From contig CAWEYO010000018.1 of NCBI GenBank assembly GCA_963813315.1, positions 62,001 to 126,000 of the forward strand: a stretch of 64,000 nt of DNA. Reading direction: 5' to 3'. Positions within the stretch are counted from its first letter, which is position 1, and the number at the start of each line of letters is the position of its first letter. Position numbers and translations under genes: made by a program. Origin of the DNA: CAWEYO01 sp963813315 (GTDB lineage Bacteria > Pseudomonadota > Alphaproteobacteria > Rhizobiales > Rhizobiaceae). Positions 55,358 through 64,000 of the stretch are shown piece after piece. Below the pieces are notes generated by a model, which made no database searches, was not told the origin of the DNA, and saw only the letters and a program-made list of their open reading frames with translations.

Positions 55358-56038
55358 ATGAGGCCACAACAACAGAATCGGCGCATGCGGGGCCGAAACA
55401 ATAATAATAGCAACAACAATAACAACAGTAATCGTAGGGGCCCGAACCCGCTGACGCGCAACTACGAGAGCAATGGTCCGGACGTCAAGATCCGTGGCTC
55501 AGCGCAGCAGATTGCGGAGAAATACACTACGCTCGCACGTGACGCGCACAGCTCCGGCGATCGCGTCATGGCGGAGAACTACCTGCAGCACGCGGAACAT
55601 TACAATCGCATCATCGCAGCTGCGCAGGCTCAGATGCCTATTCAGCACGTCCGCGACGGCCGCGAAGAGGACGACGACCTCGAAGACGAACTGGAATCGG
55701 GAGGCAATGTAGCGGAAGCTCCGATGCCGCCGGTGAACAACGGCTCCGGTCCACAGCCTGTCATAGAAGGCACGCCTGCCGAAGTTGCGCTCAATCCGGA
55801 AGCCGCCAGCCAGACCAGCGAGCGCCGCGACCGCGACGCCAACGGTATCCAGAGCACAAGCAGCGAGGCTGGCGAGGAATTCCAGCAGCGCCGTCCCCGG
55901 CGCCCGCGCCGTGGCCGCGGCCGTCCCGACCAGGAGGCTGCCGGCAATCTCGAGGGCAGGAACGAAGAAGCCGACACACAAGGCGAGACGGCCGAGAATC
56001 CCGGCGGCAATACAGCTCTTGCGGACGTCGAAAGCTGA
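55358..56038 (+). CDS. DUF4167 domain protein, RNA-binding-like
   Basis: The 226-residue protein has an extremely basic and asparagine-rich start (RMRGRNNNNSNN...), then the DUF4167 core, LTRNYESNGPDVKIRGSAQQ, IAEKYTTLARDAHSSGDRVM and AENYLQHAEHYNRII. A long acidic/Arg-rich disordered tail follows (RRPRRPRRGRGRPD). The family is alphaproteobacterial and uncharacterised; composition suggests nucleic acid binding. The ATG at 55358 places MRPQQQNRRMRGR at the N-terminus as in relatives. The location between prmC and clpB is conserved. Confidence 0.9.
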   Translation: MRPQQQNRRMRGRNNNNSNNNNNSNRRGPNPLTRNYESNGPDVKIRGSAQQIAEKYTTLARDAHSSGDRVMAENYLQHAEHYNRIIAAAQAQMPIQHVRDGREEDDDLEDELESGGNVAEAPMPPVNNGSGPQPVIEGTPAEVALNPEAASQTSERRDRDANGIQSTSSEAGEEFQQRRPRRPRRGRGRPDQEAAGNLEGRNEEADTQGETAENPGGNTALADVES

Positions 56039-56099
56039 TTGCGCTGGAGATGGCCTTTCGTTGAAAGGCTAACGGCCTTTTCGGTCACCCGGCCCACCG

Positions 56100-56274
56100 G
56101 TCGAACCCCGTTTCTGTGAAACGGGATAAGTTCGACCGGCAGGATTTGTCTGATTGTGGGTTTGCCAGAGGCAAACCAACTGGCAGGGTCGAACCCCGTT
56201 CTGTGAAACGGGATAAGTTCGACCGGCAGGATTTGTCTGATTGTTGATTTGCCAGAGGCAAACCAAGTGGCAGG
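56100..56274. repeat. Two tandem 88-bp repeats with internal hairpins
   Basis: Unit 1 is 56100-56187 and unit 2 is 56188-56274. They differ at about five positions. Each holds a hairpin GTCGAACCCCGTT...AACGGGATAAGTTCGAC and a second TTTGCC-AGA-GGCAAA. No spacer variety exists, so it is not CRISPR. It lies in the 600-bp gap between the DUF4167 gene and clpB. Confidence 0.88.
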
Positions 56275-56356
56275 GTTGCCAGGCGGTGGCGGCTTCGCTC
56301 CGTCGTTTCCAACACTCCCGCAATGATGGCGATTGGCGAAACCCAAGGGCCAGCTG

Positions 56357-56378
56357 ATCTCCCCCTCGAGGGGGAGAT
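56357..56378. repeat. Perfect 22-bp palindrome
   Basis: The self-complementary sequence centres on CCCCCTCGAGGGGG with ATCT/AGAT ends, followed by TCCGGCAGGACAGAGGGGGG. This is a common intergenic motif in Mesorhizobium-like genomes. It could act as a terminator stem or be a repeat remnant. Confidence 0.6.
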
Positions 56379-56518
56379 TCCGGCAGGACAGAGGGGGGTG
56401 CGCGGTGTATCGGGTCCGATGCTCTAATCTCATCTTGCTCCACGCGAATCTCCTCCAAGCCTAAGGGGAGTTTCGCCGGCATTGGTACGGCGGCTTCTGC
56501 AAGCCGGCGATTGACTAC

Positions 56519-56547
56519 CTTGAGGATTTTTCGGCAAGGCACCATAT
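56519..56547 (+). promoter_or_regulatory. Candidate heat-shock (sigma-32) promoter of clpB
   Basis: CTTGAG at 56519-56524 and CACCATAT at 56540-56547, 15 bp apart, closely match the heat-shock consensus CTTGAA and CCCCATnT. It lies 92 bp upstream of the clpB start. ClpB genes are classical sigma-32 targets. This is a pattern match, with no experimental support. Confidence 0.6.
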
Positions 56548-56638
56548 CTCCTTCCACAGGACTCGGCTCGCAGAGCGGGTCCGTCACCGCAAGCCGATCC
56601 GGCGCCGCAAAGCGGGCCGGTGATGGAAGGAGACAGAC

Positions 56639-59245
56639 ATGAATCTAGAGAAGTACTCCGAGCGCGTGCGAGGTTTCATTCAGTCCGCGCAGACCCTCGC
56701 GCTGTCGAGGAATCACCAGCAATTCACCCCCGAACATATCCTGAAGGTTCTTGTCGACGACGATGAAGGGCTGGCCGCTTCGCTCATAGAGCGCGCGGGA
56801 GGCAGGGCGCGGGACGTCAGGCTTGGGGTCGATGCGGCCCTTGCGGCGATGCCGCGTGTCGAGGGCGGTAGCGAACAGCTTTACCTTGCACAGCCCTTGG
56901 CGAAGGTTTTTTCGACAGCTGAGGAACTTGCCAGGAAAGCCGGCGACAGTTTTGTGACCGTCGAGCGCCTGCTGACGGCGCTTGCCGTCGAAAAATCGGC
57001 CAAGAGCGCCGAGATTCTTGCCAAGGCCGGCGTGACGGCGCAAGCCCTCAATCAGGCCATCAACGATATCCGCAAGGGCCGGACCGCCAATTCCGCCAGC
57101 GCCGAGCAGGGCTATGATGCACTGAAGAAATATGCGCGCGATCTTACGACCGATGCGCGTGCCGGCAAGCTCGATCCGGTGATCGGGCGTGACGACGAAA
57201 TCCGCCGCACGATCCAGGTCCTTTCTCGCCGTACCAAGAATAATCCCGTGCTGATCGGCGAACCCGGTGTCGGCAAGACCGCGATAGCCGAGGGCCTTGC
57301 GCTTCGCATCGTCAATGGCGACGTGCCGGAATCGCTGAAGGACAAGCAGTTGATGGCTCTCGACATGGGCGCGCTGATTGCCGGCGCGAAATACCGCGGC
57401 GAGTTTGAGGAACGCCTCAAGGCCGTGCTTTCCGAAGTGACTGCGGCCAGCGGCAACGTCATTCTTTTCATTGACGAGATGCACACGCTGGTCGGCGCCG
57501 GCAAGGCCGAGGGAGCGATGGATGCGTCGAATCTTCTGAAGCCGGCGCTGGCGCGTGGCGAACTGCACTGCATCGGCGCGACAACTCTCGACGAATATCG
57601 CAAGCATGTCGAAAAGGATGCCGCGCTTGCCCGCCGTTTTCAGCCGGTTTTCGTGGAGGAGCCAACCGTCGAAGACACCATATCCATACTTCGGGAACTC
57701 AAGGAGAAATACGAGCAGCATCACAAGGTGCGCATCTCCAACTCCGCGCTGGTCTCGGCCGCCACACTGTCGAACCGCTATATCACCGACCGCTTCCTGC
57801 CCGACAAGGCAATCGACCTCATTGACGAAGCCGCGGCGCGGCTAAGGATGCAGGTCAATTCGAAGCCTGAAGAGCTTGACGAGATCGATCGCCGCATCAT
57901 GCAGCTCAAGATCGAGCGCGAGGCGCTGAAGGTTGAGAAGGACGACGCTTCAAGGGACCGGCTTTTACGTCTTGAAAAGGAATTGGCCAGCCTGGACGAG
58001 GAGTCGACCAGGCTGACGGCAGCCTGGGCTGCCGAAAAGGCCAAGCTCGGCCTTGCCGCCGATCTGAAGAAGCAGCTTGACGAAGCACGCAACGAACTGG
58101 CCATCGCCCAGCGCAAGGGCGAGTTCCAGAGGGCCGGAGAGCTTGCTTACGGCAGGATCCCCGAACTTGAGAAGAAGCTGAAGGAAGCCGAGGCGCAGGA
58201 CGGCAGGAGAGGAATGGTCGAGGAGAGCGTCACGCCCGACCACGTCGCGCATATCGTTTCGCGTTGGACAGGCATCCCGGTGGACAAGATGCTCGAAGGC
58301 GAGCGCGAGAAATTGCTGCGGATGGAAGACGAGCTTGCCAGGCGCGTCGTTGGCCAGGGTGAGGCGGTGCAGGCGGTGTCGAAGGCGGTGCGGCGCGCCC
58401 GCGCCGGACTTCAGGATCCGAACCGGCCGATCGGTTCGTTCATGTTCCTGGGTCCCACTGGCGTAGGTAAGACTGAGCTTACCAAGGCACTTGCTGATTT
58501 CCTGTTCGACGACGAGCACGCGATGGTTCGGGTCGACATGTCCGAGTACATGGAAAAGCATTCGGTCGCGCGGCTCATCGGCGCGCCTCCGGGCTATGTA
58601 GGCTACGAGGAAGGTGGGGCGCTGACGGAAGCCGTTCGCCGCAGGCCCTATCAGGTCGTTCTCTTCGACGAGATCGAGAAGGCGCACCCCGATGTCTTCA
58701 ACGTGCTCCTGCAAGTGCTCGACGACGGCCGCCTGACCGATGGTCAGGGCCGCACAGTCGATTTCCGCAATACGCTCATCGTGATGACGTCGAACCTTGG
58801 CGCCGAGTATCTCGTCAATCTTGCCGAGGGCGAAGATGTTGACGTGGTGCGTGATGAAGTGATGGGGGTGGTACGAGCGAGCTTCCGGCCTGAATTCCTG
58901 AACCGGGTCGATGAAGTGATCCTGTTCCACAGGCTGCGTCGCGAGGATATGGGCAAGATCGTGGAGCTGCAGCTCGGGCGGCTGGAGCGGCTGCTCTCGG
59001 ACCGCAAGATCCGTCTCGATGTCGACCGCGAGGCGATCGATTGGCTCGCGAACAAGGGCTACGATCCAGCCTACGGCGCTCGGCCGTTGAAGCGGGTGAT
59101 CCAGAGGGAGCTTCAGGATCCGCTCGCCGAGAAGATACTGCTCGGCGAAATTTTGGACGGGTCGACCGTCAAGATAACGGCAGGTTCCGACCGGCTGATT
59201 TTCCGCGCGAAACCTTTTTCCGGCAAAACCGTTGAGGCAGCATGA
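56639..59245 (+). CDS. clpB: ATP-dependent disaggregase ClpB
   Basis: The 868-residue AAA+ chaperone rescues aggregated proteins with DnaK. It has a Clp N domain (EHILKVLVDDDEGLAASLIE), NBD1 Walker A GEPGVGKTAIAEGLA and ILFIDEMHTLVGAG, a coiled-coil M domain (about residues 405-525), and NBD2 Walker A GPTGVGKTELTKAL with YEEGGALTEAVRRRPY. AAGGAGACAG precedes the ATG. A strong hairpin terminator follows. Length and motifs are normal. Confidence 0.98.
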   Translation: MNLEKYSERVRGFIQSAQTLALSRNHQQFTPEHILKVLVDDDEGLAASLIERAGGRARDVRLGVDAALAAMPRVEGGSEQLYLAQPLAKVFSTAEELARKAGDSFVTVERLLTALAVEKSAKSAEILAKAGVTAQALNQAINDIRKGRTANSASAEQGYDALKKYARDLTTDARAGKLDPVIGRDDEIRRTIQVLSRRTKNNPVLIGEPGVGKTAIAEGLALRIVNGDVPESLKDKQLMALDMGALIAGAKYRGEFEERLKAVLSEVTAASGNVILFIDEMHTLVGAGKAEGAMDASNLLKPALARGELHCIGATTLDEYRKHVEKDAALARRFQPVFVEEPTVEDTISILRELKEKYEQHHKVRISNSALVSAATLSNRYITDRFLPDKAIDLIDEAAARLRMQVNSKPEELDEIDRRIMQLKIEREALKVEKDDASRDRLLRLEKELASLDEESTRLTAAWAAEKAKLGLAADLKKQLDEARNELAIAQRKGEFQRAGELAYGRIPELEKKLKEAEAQDGRRGMVEESVTPDHVAHIVSRWTGIPVDKMLEGEREKLLRMEDELARRVVGQGEAVQAVSKAVRRARAGLQDPNRPIGSFMFLGPTGVGKTELTKALADFLFDDEHAMVRVDMSEYMEKHSVARLIGAPPGYVGYEEGGALTEAVRRRPYQVVLFDEIEKAHPDVFNVLLQVLDDGRLTDGQGRTVDFRNTLIVMTSNLGAEYLVNLAEGEDVDVVRDEVMGVVRASFRPEFLNRVDEVILFHRLRREDMGKIVELQLGRLERLLSDRKIRLDVDREAIDWLANKGYDPAYGARPLKRVIQRELQDPLAEKILLGEILDGSTVKITAGSDRLIFRAKPFSGKTVEAA

Positions 59246-59273
59246 AGCGCATCCGAATGTCTTCCGAAGCGAG

Positions 59274-59299
59274 AATGGCCGCCGTTGCGCGGCCATTTT
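59274..59299 (+). terminator. Intrinsic terminator after clpB
   Basis: AATGGCCGC and GCGGCCATT form a perfect 9-bp stem with a 6-base loop, followed by TTC. It lies 29 bp after the clpB stop. The T-run is short, but the stem is strong and no other gene lies between. Confidence 0.75.
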
Positions 59300-59387
59300 C
59301 ATGCCCGGTTCATGGTGAATGGTCGAACTTCCTTTCGGCGGCGTTCATTGCGATGCTGATTCCTCGCGACAATTCATACGGAGATTG

Positions 59388-60784
59388 ATGGTGAGCATGC
59401 GGATGATCATCGTTGCCACCGCACTCGTGGCGGGAGCTGCTTCTTCCGATGCTTCGGCGTCCGAATTGGCGGGAGCCATTTCGCGCAATTCTCCGCCGCC
59501 CGTCGACCTCCGGCTGACGCAAGCTGGGGATGTGGAAATATACTATGACGGCCGTGGCCGGCGCGTCATCGTCGACCCCTATACCGGCGAGATTCTCGCC
59601 ATCCAGCCGCGCCGGGAAACGCGTCGCGAATCGCGCCGGCCTGCGCACCCGGAACGCTACTATCTGGACGACCCGCAAGACATGGAGCGTCTGCGCCGGG
59701 ACCAGCAGGGCATGCCGCCGATCGACAACGACACTGAGGGATATCCAGCCTACCCCCGCGATTCTTCGAGCAGGATTCGCCCGAGGTCTTCCCAGGGGCG
59801 CCGGACGACTATTATGACGATCCGATCCAGCCATATCCGGGTGAGCGCACCGCGCGCGGCGAGAGTTCGCCGGAAGAGCCTTCCGACATCATTGTCGAGC
59901 CCGGAAATCCGGCAACGATCGAACCGCCCACCACGTCGGCGGCCCGCAAGGAGGTCGCGGAACTTCAGGTTTTGCTCGATCGCAAGGCGGCATCGCCCGG
60001 TGTCATCGACGGACATTTCGGAAGCAATGTCGACAAGGGGCTCGCGGCATTCCGTGAAGTCACGGGCCAAACGCTGCGATCGACCGACGCCGCCGGAATC
60101 AAGATAGCCCTTGCCGAGACCGGTGGGGATGCGTTCATCGACTACACGATCACAGCGAGCGATGCGGCGGGGCCTTTCGTCGCTTCAATTCCGGCCGACT
60201 ATGGCGAGAAGGCCAAACTCGACAGGCTGAGCTTTACGTCGGTGTCCGAGATGCTCGCCGAGCAATTCCATATGGATGAGAAATATCTGAAAACGCTCAA
60301 CCCCGATGCGAATTTCGGCCGGCCGGGCACGGTCATCAAGGTGGCGAATGCAGGCTCGCCCTTGAAGCGCGAGGTCGCAAGCGTCGTCGCCGACAAGAGC
60401 GAAAAGCAGGTTCGCGCCTATGACGCGGATGGAAAGCTCGTGGCGACCTATCCCGCAACGATCGGCTCGGCGGACACGCCTTCGCCGGCCGGTACCCATA
60501 CCGTGAGCCGCGTCGTCTTGAATCCCGACTATACCTATAATCCCAAGGTCAACTTCAAGCAGGGCGATAACCACGACATTTTGAAAATTCCGCCTGGTCC
60601 CAACGGACCGGTCGGCAGCGTCTGGATTGCGCTCTCGAAGCCGACCTACGGCATCCATGGCACGCCCGATCCGTCCAAGATCGGCAAGACGGAGAGCCAC
60701 GGCTGCGTACGCCTCACCAATTGGGACGCGCAGGAACTAGCCAGGAACGTCAAGCAAGGCGTGGTCGTTACGTTTGTGGAGTAG
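59388..60784 (+). CDS. L,D-transpeptidase (YkuD/ErfK family), one frameshift
   Basis: The protein has a signal peptide (MVSMRMIIVATALVAGAASS), then VEIYYDGRGRRVIVDPYTGE and a Pro-rich disordered part. The frame breaks at about 59760. In the next frame it continues FFEQDSPEVFPGAPDDYY, a peptidoglycan-binding-1-like domain (KEVAELQVLLDRKAASPGVI then DGHFG), and the YkuD domain with KPTYGIHGTPDPSKIG and catalytic SHGCVRLTNWDA. It crosslinks peptidoglycan (3-3 links) or attaches lipoprotein. Apart from the shift the reading is clean. GGAG precedes the ATG at 59388. Confidence 0.85.
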
Positions 60785-61049
60785 GGCATTCCGAAGGTGG
60801 CAGGCTTTCGATGCTGCCGCCCGCAAACTGCGTTCGACATATACCAGTGGCTGTTATGTTCGACCGCCTTCCCATACCCACCAAACCAGCGTTGCGAAGA
60901 TTGGGTACAGATACAATGTCCACGCTGCTGTCTGCACAAGACCGGCAATTCCCATATTCGCCATCACCTTCCATTAGCTACAATATGTTCTTATAACGCT
61001 CCATATCGTTCGTGGCAAGCATCGTGTCTTTCAGGAACGAACTGTTCCT

Positions 61050-61388
61050 ATGGACATTCTGGCAAGAAAATTGCGGGAAAGAGCTGAGCAACTTGGCATT
61101 TCGAATGCCGAGGCGGCGCGGCGGTGCGAACTGGATGAGAGGCGATATGCCCACTATGTTTCAGGGCGCAGGGAGCCGGACTTGGCGACGTTGGTCAGGA
61201 TTGCCCAATCCTTGGGGACCACGCCGAATTGGCTGCTGGGGCTTTCCCCTGATGGTGCCGTTGAAACCATTCGATCCGACATGCTGGATCGGCTTTCGGC
61301 CGCGGCCAGCAGGATGCAGGGTGTTGAGTTAAGATTACTGGTGATCCAAGCAGAAGCAATTACGGTATCAAGTAAAGATGCTTCCTAA
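61050..61388 (+). CDS. XRE-family helix-turn-helix regulator
   Basis: The 112-residue protein has a lambda-repressor-like domain at residues 1-65 (LARKLRERAEQLGISNAEAA, RRCELDERRYAHYVSGRREP, DLATLVRIAQSLGTTPNWLL). A short C-terminal part, of the sort found in phage-like or stand-alone repressors, follows. The 265 bp before it (60785-61049) are less GC-rich than the rest and hold no gene. No phage genes adjoin. Its target is unknown. Confidence 0.85.
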   Translation: MDILARKLRERAEQLGISNAEAARRCELDERRYAHYVSGRREPDLATLVRIAQSLGTTPNWLLGLSPDGAVETIRSDMLDRLSAAASRMQGVELRLLVIQAEAITVSSKDAS

Positions 61389-61486
61389 GCAGGGGCAAGT
61401 GATTTGTCGTGAATGCTCAGCAACAATGGCGATAGGCGATACCCGGCAGCGCTGATTCCCCTTGCGGGTAGGGAAGTCGCACCACT

Positions 61487-63436
61487 CTAGGATTTGACAG
61501 CCGCCACTTTCAGGCCGTCCTTGTCGTCCTGCTTCAGCAGATCGTCGATGCGGTTGCGCTCGCGCTTGAAGGCTTCCATTTCGCCACCGTTGAGAGCGCG
61601 TCCGACAGGCAGGCGCACGCGCATGGGATCCACCTTGCGGCCATTGACGAGCAATTCGTAGTGAAGATGCGGCCCGGTAGAAAGGCCCGTCGAGCCGACA
61701 TAGCCGATTACCTGGCCCTGTCTCACCTGTGCGCCGGGGACGACGCCCCTGGCGACCGCGTTCTGGTGACTGTAGGACGTTTCGTAACCATTGGCGTGGC
61801 GAATGACGGTCTGCCGGCCATAGCCGCTCTCCCAGCCAGCCTTCTCGACGATGCCGTTGCCCGAAGCGATGATGGGCGTACCGCGCGGCGCTGCCCAATC
61901 GACGCCCGTGTGCATTTTCGTATAGCCGAGAATCGGATGTCGCCGTGCGCCGAAGCCTGATCGGAACTGGCCGTTCGGCACAGGATTGCGCAGCAGGAAT
62001 TGTTTCGCACTGCGCCCATCCTCATTGAAATAGTCGACGGTGCCGTCTTCCATGCGGAACCGGTAGAGGGTCCTGGCGTGACCGCCAAAGGAAGCCGAGA
62101 CATAAAGCAACTCGGAATCGTCGGATGCCTGGTCGTCGCCGTCAGGCTGCGAGAAGAACACCTCGATCCTGTCGGAAGGGGTAAGGCGCGACTGGAAGTC
62201 CACTTCGGAGGCGAGCAGCTTGATCAGCTTGCCGGTCATGTCCCCCGACATGCCGTACGAATAGGCGGCGCGGTAGATGCCGTCATAGATGGTCGCAAGC
62301 GTACCGCGCACCGCGGCCGGCGGCGGCAAATCGTCAAAGGCGGTCAGTATCTCCGGATTGGGCTCCGGTTCCGCAGCCGGCACATACCGCTGACGATCGT
62401 CGAGGGCGATCGTCAGGAGATGGGTGGTGCGGTCGTAGACGCTTGTCCGGACGATCCTGGCTGCGTCGCCCCGAACTTCAAGGCCCAGTCTCAGGACGGT
62501 GCCTTGCTTCAGTACCGAGCCATTCAGCATCCTGCCGATGGCTTCCGCCATGCCGGCGGCATCTCCACCTGCATAGCCGGAGCCGACCAGCGCGTCGGCT
62601 ATGTTACGGCTTTCGGTAAAGGGTATGATGTCTTCGGCATAGGCGAGGGCAGTATCCTGGCCAGCGGTGCGCACCGAGACGGAGACGTTCTCAGGCACGA
62701 TCTTGATGCCATAGGAAGCCGCTATCGCCTGCGCGGTGAGCAAATCACCGAAACGCTGCGGATCGACATAGTGAAGTGCAGCGACCTGAACATCGCCGTC
62801 GGCGGTCAGCGTCGCGCCACTGGCGCGCACCACTTGCTCGACCTCGCCGCCGGAAAGTCCGCTCCTCTCGTCATAGGACGCGGTTTCGATCGGGAAATCG
62901 ACGGTCTTCAGGCTCATTTCGCTTTCGACCTTGGCACCATAGATAAGACCGGTCGTTGCGGGGTGGGCGGCGCCGTCCTCGGCAAATACGGCGAGCGGAT
63001 CGAACGGCGGATAGCTGCGGGCCGTCTTGTGCCCGGCGGCCAGAGCCATCTTGATCTGCACAAAGGGAACAGTGCGGATGACGTCACGATCGCCAACCTT
63101 ACTTACCGTCGAGACTTCCATCCGGCGGCGGTCCTTGGCCCGCGCAATCTGACGGGCAGGAGCGAGCCGCGCGGTCTTCGCCCGCTCGCCCTCTCCATCG
63201 TCCTTGTTCATGTCTGTAGGGCTTGCGATTTCCGGCGGCGTGGCGAGTTGTTCACGGCCGTCCAGGGCGGCGAACAATGCCACTCCCATCAATACGCTCG
63301 ACGTAAGGCCTGTAAGGAAAGTGCCGGAAAGCCATCGGGCCGACACCTCGCGACGATCCGGCGGCCCGCTGCGCCCATCGGCAATCAGCGGCGGCTCGTT
63401 GCCGAGAGCGGCTATGGCTTCATTGCTATCGTGCAT
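61487..63436 (-). CDS. M23-family peptidoglycan endopeptidase, membrane-anchored
   Basis: The 649-residue protein has a cytoplasmic start, one membrane segment (about residues 38-56, LTGLTSSVLMGVALFAAL), a long periplasmic part and a C-terminal LytM/M23 domain. The zinc ligands are in KMHTGVDWAAPRGTP (H...D) and STGPHLHYELLVNG (HxH). It cuts or activates cutting of peptidoglycan crosslinks. Close in length to the rhizobial cell-division type M23 proteins. The L,D-transpeptidase 0.7 kb away makes this a cell wall neighbourhood. The stop is near GC-rich repeat material (61389-61486). Confidence 0.9.
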   Translation of the reverse strand: MHDSNEAIAALGNEPPLIADGRSGPPDRREVSARWLSGTFLTGLTSSVLMGVALFAALDGREQLATPPEIASPTDMNKDDGEGERAKTARLAPARQIARAKDRRRMEVSTVSKVGDRDVIRTVPFVQIKMALAAGHKTARSYPPFDPLAVFAEDGAAHPATTGLIYGAKVESEMSLKTVDFPIETASYDERSGLSGGEVEQVVRASGATLTADGDVQVAALHYVDPQRFGDLLTAQAIAASYGIKIVPENVSVSVRTAGQDTALAYAEDIIPFTESRNIADALVGSGYAGGDAAGMAEAIGRMLNGSVLKQGTVLRLGLEVRGDAARIVRTSVYDRTTHLLTIALDDRQRYVPAAEPEPNPEILTAFDDLPPPAAVRGTLATIYDGIYRAAYSYGMSGDMTGKLIKLLASEVDFQSRLTPSDRIEVFFSQPDGDDQASDDSELLYVSASFGGHARTLYRFRMEDGTVDYFNEDGRSAKQFLLRNPVPNGQFRSGFGARRHPILGYTKMHTGVDWAAPRGTPIIASGNGIVEKAGWESGYGRQTVIRHANGYETSYSHQNAVARGVVPGAQVRQGQVIGYVGSTGLSTGPHLHYELLVNGRKVDPMRVRLPVGRALNGGEMEAFKRERNRIDDLLKQDDKDGLKVAAVKS

Positions 63437-63744
63437 TCACAACGGCAATTCTTCCCGGTCCGGGATCGGCCTGCTCTTTAATGGCGATGACAGTTGCCTG
63501 TCATCGCGGATGAAGTCAACGGAGCCCCCAAGCCCCTCCGGCCGATCCGGGCAACATGCCCGGCCATCCACTTCGGGGCTGAAAACCCTAAGCGGATGCC
63601 GGCTGTCTACTTCTTGGAACGGGAATTGGACGCCTTTGTGGCCGCGACCGACCTCTTTTCCAGACCCGCGGGCGGGCTTACGCAGCGTCTGAAAGGCCCT
63701 TCCCACTATTGTCGCAAAAAATTCAAAAAAGTTCGAAATCAGTG

Positions 63745-63774
63745 TTGACAGTTTGAAGGGGTGCCGACTATATA
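63745..63774 (+). promoter_or_regulatory. Strong sigma-70 promoter of a ribosomal RNA operon
   Basis: TTGACA at 63745-63750 and TATATA at 63769-63774 are separated by 18 bp, a near-ideal housekeeping promoter. The upstream sequence TCGCAAAAAATTCAAAAAAG is A-rich, like an UP element. The leader after it runs to the end of the window without a gene. The rest of 63437-63744 shows no supported gene. Confidence 0.8.
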
Positions 63775-63917
63775 CGCCTCACCAACGAGGGCGGCGCGCC
63801 GCTGGCGACTAGAGAGTTCGCCCTTGTGGAACGAAATCCAAGAGAGCCGCGTGAGCGACACTCTACTGGGCCCGAAGCCAAAAGCGAACCGGCCCACGAC
63901 ATCGCGTCTGCGATGTC

Positions 63918-64000
63918 TGTTCTTTGAAAACTGAATACTGAAGAAAGAGAAACGTGGGCGGCAGAGTCCTGCTGAACCCCTCATCCCGCCAGGGATGAGA
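63918..64000 (+). ncRNA. rRNA operon leader with boxA-like antitermination site (16S beyond window)
   Basis: TGTTCTTTGAAAA at 63918-63930 resembles the boxA antiterminator (TGCTCTTTAACAA). The following GAAGAAAGAGAAACGTGGGC is the conserved segment just upstream of 16S rRNA in rhizobia. The mature 16S 5' end (AGAGTTTGATC) is not reached before base 64000. Confidence 0.75.

Noticed and set aside
56100..56274. Possible CRISPR array
   Set aside because: There are only two units, directly adjacent and without spacers.
57965..59302. A 445-codon open frame on the minus strand
   Set aside because: It is antisense to clpB, with no recognisable domain or ribosome site.
63494..63748. An 84-codon plus-strand frame before the rRNA promoter
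   Set aside because: It ends inside the -35 element and has no protein-family features.
1..64000. tRNA genes, integrases or complete insertion sequences
   Set aside because: None could be recognised on either strand by eye; only short palindromic elements without a transposase were found.

Overview
The window is a GC-rich chromosomal segment from an alphaproteobacterium of the order Hyphomicrobiales (Rhizobiales), most likely a Mesorhizobium/Phyllobacteriaceae relative. The evidence is the gene order secA - parvulin - argJ - mutT - comF - grxC - nitrilase - DUF1178 - ubiG - lysC - ptsP - prfA - prmC - DUF4167 - clpB, the alphaproteobacterial families DUF1192, TrcR (DUF1013), DUF1178 and DUF4167, and abundant short palindromic intergenic repeats of the rhizobial RIME type. 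Assignment to a genus is inference.

Layout. 1-3090: an orphan multi-PAS hybrid histidine kinase, cut by the window edge, and an OmpR-type regulator. 3182-5719: dadA and an alanine racemase carrying two frameshifts (D-alanine catabolism). 5994-14301: a complete kdp high-affinity potassium system on the minus strand (an unnamed 27-aa peptide, kdpF, A, B, C, D, E), including two genes shorter than 30 codons. 14561-18536: arsR/MFS pair, DUF1192, quinone oxidoreductase and TrcR.

18793-32434 is the accessory part. On the minus strand lies a tightly coupled operon of a small YVDPGSGS membrane protein, a kinase-like/methyltransferase fusion, a YidC-like insertase and a membrane-anchored sulfatase-superfamily enzyme, followed by the first 27 codons of a fifth gene cut off by a repeat. 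Next come a degraded tetR and a degraded acyltransferase. On the plus strand follows a surface-glycan operon: a membrane protein, an AsnB-type amidotransferase, an alpha/alpha-toroid-like protein, a DegT aminotransferase fragment joined to a methyltransferase fragment, a flippase-like membrane protein and a deacetylase-like protein.

32667-63436 is mainly core genome: a deoR-type regulator, secA, parvulin, argJ, mutT, a Flp pilin, a methyltransferase/comF pair, grxC, nitrilase, ubiG, an ABC exporter, a fragmented RTX protein, lysC, ptsP, prfA, prmC, DUF4167, clpB, an L,D-transpeptidase, an XRE regulator and an M23 peptidase. The last 300 bases hold a strong promoter and leader of a ribosomal RNA operon whose 16S gene would lie just beyond the window.

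Two cautions. At least ten genes, including normally conserved ones such as ptsP, alr and the L,D-transpeptidase, are broken by simple frameshifts, so part of the apparent gene decay may be sequencing or assembly error. Also, several short palindromic elements with TA ends sit exactly on stop codons and provide the TAG of the upstream gene.
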